Source: Kalaharituber pfeilii (taxonomy: Eukaryota; Ascomycota; Pezizomycetes; Pezizales; Pezizaceae). From it: a DNA stretch of 10,393 bases. This document shows, piece after piece, positions 6,066 through 10,393 of the stretch; the stretch's first letter is position 1, and every line of letters starts with the position of its first letter. The DNA is taken from positions 1-10,393 of the forward strand of contig WHUZ01000350.1 of assembly GCA_015179045.1 (NCBI GenBank). The letters are read 5' to 3'. The notes under the pieces were generated by a model. It ran no database searches and was not told the origin of the DNA. It saw nothing but the letters and a program-made list of their open reading frames with translations. Both the position numbers and the translations under genes were made by a program.

Positions 6066-8033
6066 ATGGCGTCAGCAGCATCAACAGACGATTCCATAGA
6101 TATTACTACCCCCCTCGTGACCGATCCATTCACGACCTCTTGCTCACCATCCCCTCACCACATGAGCGATGATGAGGATGAAACCGATACCGTCGTCCCG
6201 GAAGCTCAGGAAATACAGGCAAGACCCTGCGGGCAACTTTCGACGATACACCCGCAACTGCAGCACCATATTGCCTATATGCCATCATATGCCACACCCG
6301 GAATGAGTTATGGGACTCACCATTTCAAGATAGAAACCTTGCGGCCTGCGCCCCAATAGCACCCCCTCCTCCAGTCGCCGCGCCCCACAGCTCCCCTACC
6401 TCGAGCAATTATGGGAAAGTTAGAAGAATCATCTAGCACTAAGGGAAAGGAAAGGACCAAACCTACCCCCTCAACAGCCAAACCTACCCCCTCAGCAGCC
6501 AAACCTACCTCCTCCATGGTCAAAGCCACCACCCGATCTCCGGACCCCGCTGATAACTCTCCAGCACCATATAAGGAGATACCGGAGATGAAGGAAATGC
6601 GGAAAGTAGCGAACGAAACTGCCAATAAGCTCAAGGAGACCGCAGAGCATGCCCAATCAGAAGCCCAGCAAGTACTAACGGGAGTCGCAAATCTGACTAA
6701 CCAGTTCGCAGCTCAGCGGAAGGCGGATAACGATACCACGATAGCCAACCTGAGAGCTCTGGAGGAAAAGCTCAATGCAGTCGCCGCAGCCCAAGCTGCC
6801 CAATTCAACGACGCATTGAACAACCAAAGCGCCCAATTTAATAATACTCTCCTATGACAAAAAGCCGGGCTCAAAGATTTCTTCCTGGATGAACTAAAGC
6901 CTCTCATCAGAAACATGAATGACATGGGCAATACATTGGACCGTATGTTGGACTTCTTGTATAGTAGCAACAAGAAGAAGACATCCTCTGGAACGAATCC
7001 TACTCCACCTCCGAGTCCTTCGGCCCCTCCTGGTAGTGGCCCACCTCCCCCTCCAGATCCTTATGGCGGCGGTAGTGGCGGACCTCCCTCTGGTGGATGA
7101 CGACCTCCCCCACCAAGAGATCCATCCCCGCCTCGACCAGAACCAAAAGTCCCACTCCGGGTCAACATACCAACCTTCAACGGCAGATGGGACAAAGTGA
7201 ATGATTTTTTCCACCGGCTCCAATCATACTTCCGGATGACTGGAGCTGACAGCAATCAACTTAGGCTCGACCTGCTTACCCAATATATGGAGGGAAAAGC
7301 ATCAGACTGGTGGTGAGATACCAAGGATACAGTAGCGACCTGGACAGAAGCCGAAGTGCTCATTCGGGCCATATACTCTAATCTGCAGCAAACCGCCAAA
7401 GTCATGCAAAAACTTCAAAGGGTAAAGTACACTGGAACTATTATTGACTTCTTCACAGAGATCGACGGGCTTAACCGACTAGCCAAAGTACTAGATCAAG
7501 CCCTCATCGCCATTGTAATGCCAAATCTCAAGATTCAAGTTCAGAACCTAATGGCAGGACACCCTCGGGTAATGACCAACTGGAAGGAGTTCAAATTACT
7601 CGCTATTTCGATCGCCGGGTATGCAACCACCCCATCAGCCTCAACTTCCTCCGGCCCTTCACGAAAAAACACCAACTCCTCAACTCCCCAATCATCCTCC
7701 GCTCCTCCGGTATGCCATACACTCCAGAACCCAAGGAACCACGACAGCGTACCGCCGCACGTCAAACAAGACTGAAGAGCTCGGGGAGAATGTGGGAAAT
7801 GTGGTTGGAAGGGTCATGAAGAGAAGGACTGTTGGTTAGGGTGGACATACAACGAACCCAAGGGCGACAATAAGCAGAAGCGAGATGCGGGGACCGCCAA
7901 GACTCTCGAAAACCGGATAGAGAGAGCCCCGCAAAACAAACAAAGATGAACCAACCGAGGCGCCCTCTGTATCACCGAGCTGGACTCGGATGGAGAAGAC
8001 ATCAAGGGGGAACTGGAGTCAGGAAACGAGTAG
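6066..8033 (+). pseudogene. gag: gag of gypsy copy B, one frame with six in-frame stops
   Basis: Structural particle protein, 655 codons plus a terminal TAG (8031). From ATG 6066: MASAAST and an acidic SDDEDETD region, three 7-residue KPTPS-type repeats (6459-6521), a helical segment (ANKLKETAEHAQ, then Ala/Gln-rich), a Pro/Gly-rich linker (6995-7130), the capsid-like core from about 7165 with FNGRWDKVNDFFHRLQ and GKASDWW, and a CCHC zinc knuckle at 7791-7832 (CGKCGWKGHEEKDC). The end is acidic (ITELDSDGED). Stops: TAG 6357 and TGA 6855, 7098, 7314, 7773 and 7947. Five of the six are TGA, as expected from CGA by CpG deamination. The stops at 6357, 6855, 7098 and 7773 are also present in copy A. 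No frameshift is seen along the whole 2 kb. Confidence 0.9.
6459..6521 (+). repeat. Three 21-bp in-frame repeats in gag, copy B
   Basis: The units at 6459, 6480 and 6501 encode KPTPSTA, KPTPSAA and KPTSSMV. This is the counterpart of 1973-2035 and the unit number is unchanged between the copies. Confidence 0.75.
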
Positions 8034-9996
8034 GGAGCCCTAACAGTACCTTCAGCAAAGCTCCCGAACATCACCCTCTCCTTGCTACTGACATTGAATT
8101 CAAAAACCTCAACCTCAAAGTCAGAGCGGTCATCGACGTTGGTACATCCGCTTCTTATGTGTCATTAGATTTGGGAAAGAGACTGGGATAGAAGAAAAGG
8201 GAAAGGCCCATCGGGGTTAGACAGGGTAACGGATCTTTGTTAAAAGGAGGAACTATGGTTATGAATACTTCTTTTTCTTTTCTTAATGCTTTAGATTCCT
8301 GTAGTAATAAGATGGACGGAACTTTTGATTTGGATATGGAATGTTTGGACATGGGTGATAGAGAACTTCTTTTGGGATTGTCTTGGTTATCAGAAAAAGG
8401 TTTTTCGATGGATTGTCCTAATCAGCATTTGGTTCATAATGTTTCTAGTTTAATTATTCCTTGTACTCTTGTTAATCTCCCTTCTGTTTCTGTTTTGGAT
8501 TTAGATAAGGAATCTTGGGAGGAAGGGGATATACTGCTAATGATTGATGCACGTGAACGGTACTCCCGTTATGCTGAAGTTTTCTCCGAAGAACAGGCTT
8601 GCCGATTACCCTCTTATAGACCTTGGGACCACAAAATCCCACTTAAAGACCCTAATGCTAAAGTACCTAATGGTCCAATATATAAGACAATGTGGGAGGA
8701 AGATGAAGCTCTGAAGAGATATTTGGAAGAGCACCTCCCTACCGGGAAGATTAGACAGTTCCAATCAGTGGCCAGCGCACCGATACTTTTTGTCCAAAAA
8801 AAGGATGGATCACTACGGTCATGTGTGGACTATCGGTAGCTTAATAAGCTTACTATCCCGAACCGATATCCGCTACTACTAATAACTGACCTTCTCGAAA
8901 AGACCCAAGGAGCCAAATGGTTCACCAAATTGGACCTCAAGAATGGCTACTACCTTATTCGTATCAAGTCTGGCGACGAATGGAAGACTACCTTTAAGAC
9001 AAAGAAAGCCTTGTTCGAATATACCGTCATGCCCTTCGGATTGATCAATGCCCCTGCCTCGTTCCAAGAGATGATGGACGAGATACTGAAGAACATCGAC
9101 GGAGTAGTCTGGTATATTGATGACATACTAATATATGGGGAAGGACCGAACGGGAACACCAGAAGATAGTGGAACAAGTCCTGGCTAAGCTTGCCGAACA
9201 CGGACTTGCCGTCAACCTCATGAAGTCGGAATTCCACGTTAAAGAAACTATGTTCCTCGGCTACCTCATCAATGGGTCCGAAATCAAAATGGATCCGAAG
9301 AAACTTAGTGCTATCGCTGACTGGCCTGTACCAACAAAGAAGGAGGAGGTTCAAAAGTTCTTGGGTTTTGCGAATTACTATCGTCGATTCATCCAAAACT
9401 ACAGTGCCAAAACCTGACCGCTGACACAACTGACTGGAAATGTACCTTTTACCTGGACGGAGGTACAACAATACTGCTTTAATGAATTAAAGGATGCCTT
9501 TACGTCCGCATCAATACTCCGGTAGTACGACTGTACTCTACCTACGATCATGGAGACTGACGCTAGCAACCAAGCTCTTACAGGCATACTCTCTCAATAC
9601 CATACTATCAACCAAGTCAAAACTCTCCACTCTATCGACTTCTACTCTAGGGCTCTTAACCCTGCGGAATGCAACTATCCTATCCACGATAAGGAACTCC
9701 TTGCCATAGTTGACTGCTTCCATAAATGGCGTACCTGGCTACAAGGTATCCACGTCGACATATACACTGACCATTATGGCCTTACCTACTTCGCCTCCAA
9801 GCAAAGGCTTAACTCCCGACAAGCAAACTGGTATATTAAATTATGCGAGTTTGACTTCCTTATCCACTACCTGAAAGGAGTAGATAACGGGAAAGCCGAT
9901 GTATTAACTAGAAGGTCCAGCGACGAACCCACTGGGCTCAAAGTACAACTACTCAAAGACGGGCAACTCCTAATCAATGGAGAACCTGTCAAATGA
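8034..9996 (+). pseudogene. pol: pol of gypsy copy B: protease, reverse transcriptase, RNase H
   Basis: The -1 frame relative to gag, open back to at least 7946. Protease: V-I-D-V-G-T-S with Asp codon 8135, and later [46 protein letters not shown] with first catalytic Asp at 8933, [14 protein letters not shown] (9026-9067), and the YIDD box at 9113-9124. RNase H: M-E-T-D-A-S (Asp 9559), HDKELLAIV (Glu 9694), TDHYGL (Asp 9769), ending GKADVLTRR near 9920. Breaks: TAG 8189 (TGG in copy A), TAG 8837 (CAG in copy A), loss of one base near 9145 that moves the frame, TGA 9415, TAG 9523 and TGA 9994. All catalytic residues named are still encoded. Codons in 8150-8540 end in T far more often than in gag or in RT. 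Confidence 0.88.
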
Positions 9997-10393
9997 GACT
10001 ATGACCTTAATGGTATTAATGTTGACAACTGGGAAAGAAGAGAAGACGGGTTGTTGGTAGTACCGGAAGCAATACCGGCCCGAAGTCATGAAACAATGCC
10101 ACGACTCTGATGTCGCTGGTCACTGGGGGGTGCACCGCACTCATGAAATCATCTCTAGGAACTTTTACTGGGATAGATGGAAGGAAGATAACCCAACGCT
10201 ACGTCATAAGTTGTGCTCACTGTCAAAAAGCCAAAGCAGACAGACACCTATGCAGAACACAACTTATCCAATGCCCACAGGTATCAAACCTTCGAGGAGA
10301 TAGCAATGGACTTCGTCGGAGAATTACCAGAATCGGAAGGCTATAACGCTATCCTTGTCATCACCCGACCGGTTTACCAAAGTACAATGATAC
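9997..10393 (+). pseudogene. pol: pol of gypsy copy B: integrase start, several frameshifts, cut by window end
   Basis: Integrase joins the DNA copy to the host chromosome. After a linker (REDGLLVVPEA), the zinc-binding domain shows CHDSDVAGHWGVHRTHEII, then NFYWDRWKED and later CAHCQKAKADRH, giving the H-H-C-C set. The catalytic core begins with FEEIAMDFVGELPES, whose Asp codon at 10309-10311 is the first residue of the D,D-35-E triad. The reading frame changes near 10082, 10188, 10248 and 10366, each time by the equivalent of one extra base, and a TGA follows at 10388. The other two catalytic residues lie outside the window. The density of indels here is far above that of gag or RT. Confidence 0.82.

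Larger units (their letters stand above)
5123..10393 (+). mobile_element. Ty3/gypsy LTR retrotransposon, copy B (5' LTR to mid integrase, defective)
   Basis: Same family as copy A, in the same orientation, placed exactly inside the RT gene of copy A. Order: LTR, leader, pre-gag frame, gag, protease, RT, RNase H, integrase zinc finger and start of the integrase core. The window ends before the rest of integrase and the 3' LTR. It has fewer stops in gag than copy A (6 against 14), in keeping with a younger insertion, yet it shares four of them. Several one-base shifts accumulate from about 9145 onward. The placement of integrase after RNase H is what separates Ty3/gypsy from Ty1/copia. I see no chromodomain, but its usual position lies beyond the window. 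Confidence 0.92.

Noticed and set aside
6915..7255. Several overlapping frames in the Pro/Gly-rich part of gag, on both strands
   Set aside because: Low-complexity CCT/GGT-rich DNA leaves many frames open. Only the frame in phase with gag continues into conserved Gag sequence.
1..10393. Host protein-coding gene, CRISPR array, or bacterial-type operon
   Set aside because: Every recognisable protein segment belongs to Ty3/gypsy gag or pol. There are no spaced short repeats and no non-element coding frame with motif support.

Overview
The window is eukaryotic repeat DNA made almost entirely of nested, decayed LTR retrotransposons. I see no host gene, rRNA, tRNA, CRISPR array or bacterial-type operon. 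The element type (Ty3/gypsy, order PR-RT-RNaseH-INT, CCHC Gag) and the transition-dominated decay (CpG and CpA lost to TpG/TpA, stops mainly TGA and TAG) fit a filamentous fungus that methylates or RIP-mutates its repeats. A repeat-rich ascomycete is my best guess, but the species cannot be read from this window.

Layout, left to right. (1) 1-199: AT-rich flank with nothing recognisable. (2) about 200-636, minus strand: an old, mutated relic of a very small LTR element. (3) 637-5122, plus strand: Ty3/gypsy copy A, with 5' LTR 637-1230, leader and a pre-gag reading frame, gag (1580-4202) and the start of pol (protease to mid-RT). (4) 3020-3678, minus strand: a 659-bp miniature LTR element (TRIM-like) inside gag of copy A. 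It has two 220-bp LTRs that look identical, a 219-bp interior with no coding capacity, and a 5-bp target duplication CCATC. It is a younger member of the same family as (2). (5) 5123-10393, plus strand: Ty3/gypsy copy B, inserted in the RT gene of copy A. It runs through LTR, leader, pre-gag frame, gag, protease, RT, RNase H and the start of integrase, and leaves the window before its 3' LTR.

Insertion order: the old miniature element was hit by copy A, and copy A was then hit separately by copy B and by the young miniature element. Copies A and B are collinear. Their offset is 4486 bp from LTR start to mid-gag, and after one 9-bp in-frame indel and the 664 bp of miniature element plus duplication it is explained exactly up to the junction at 5122/5123. 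They differ at very roughly one base in ten in the LTR, mostly by transitions.

No open gene is intact. Gag of copy A has 14 internal stops and gag of copy B has 6, four of them at the same position in both. Pol of copy B has stops plus several frameshifts crowded at its right end. The most interesting points are the miniature LTR family with a very recent insertion, the shared gag stops (a defective element that still multiplied, or stops that are tolerated), a conserved reading frame in phase with gag but cut off by a TAA just before its ATG, and a T-rich codon-usage block in the protease region.
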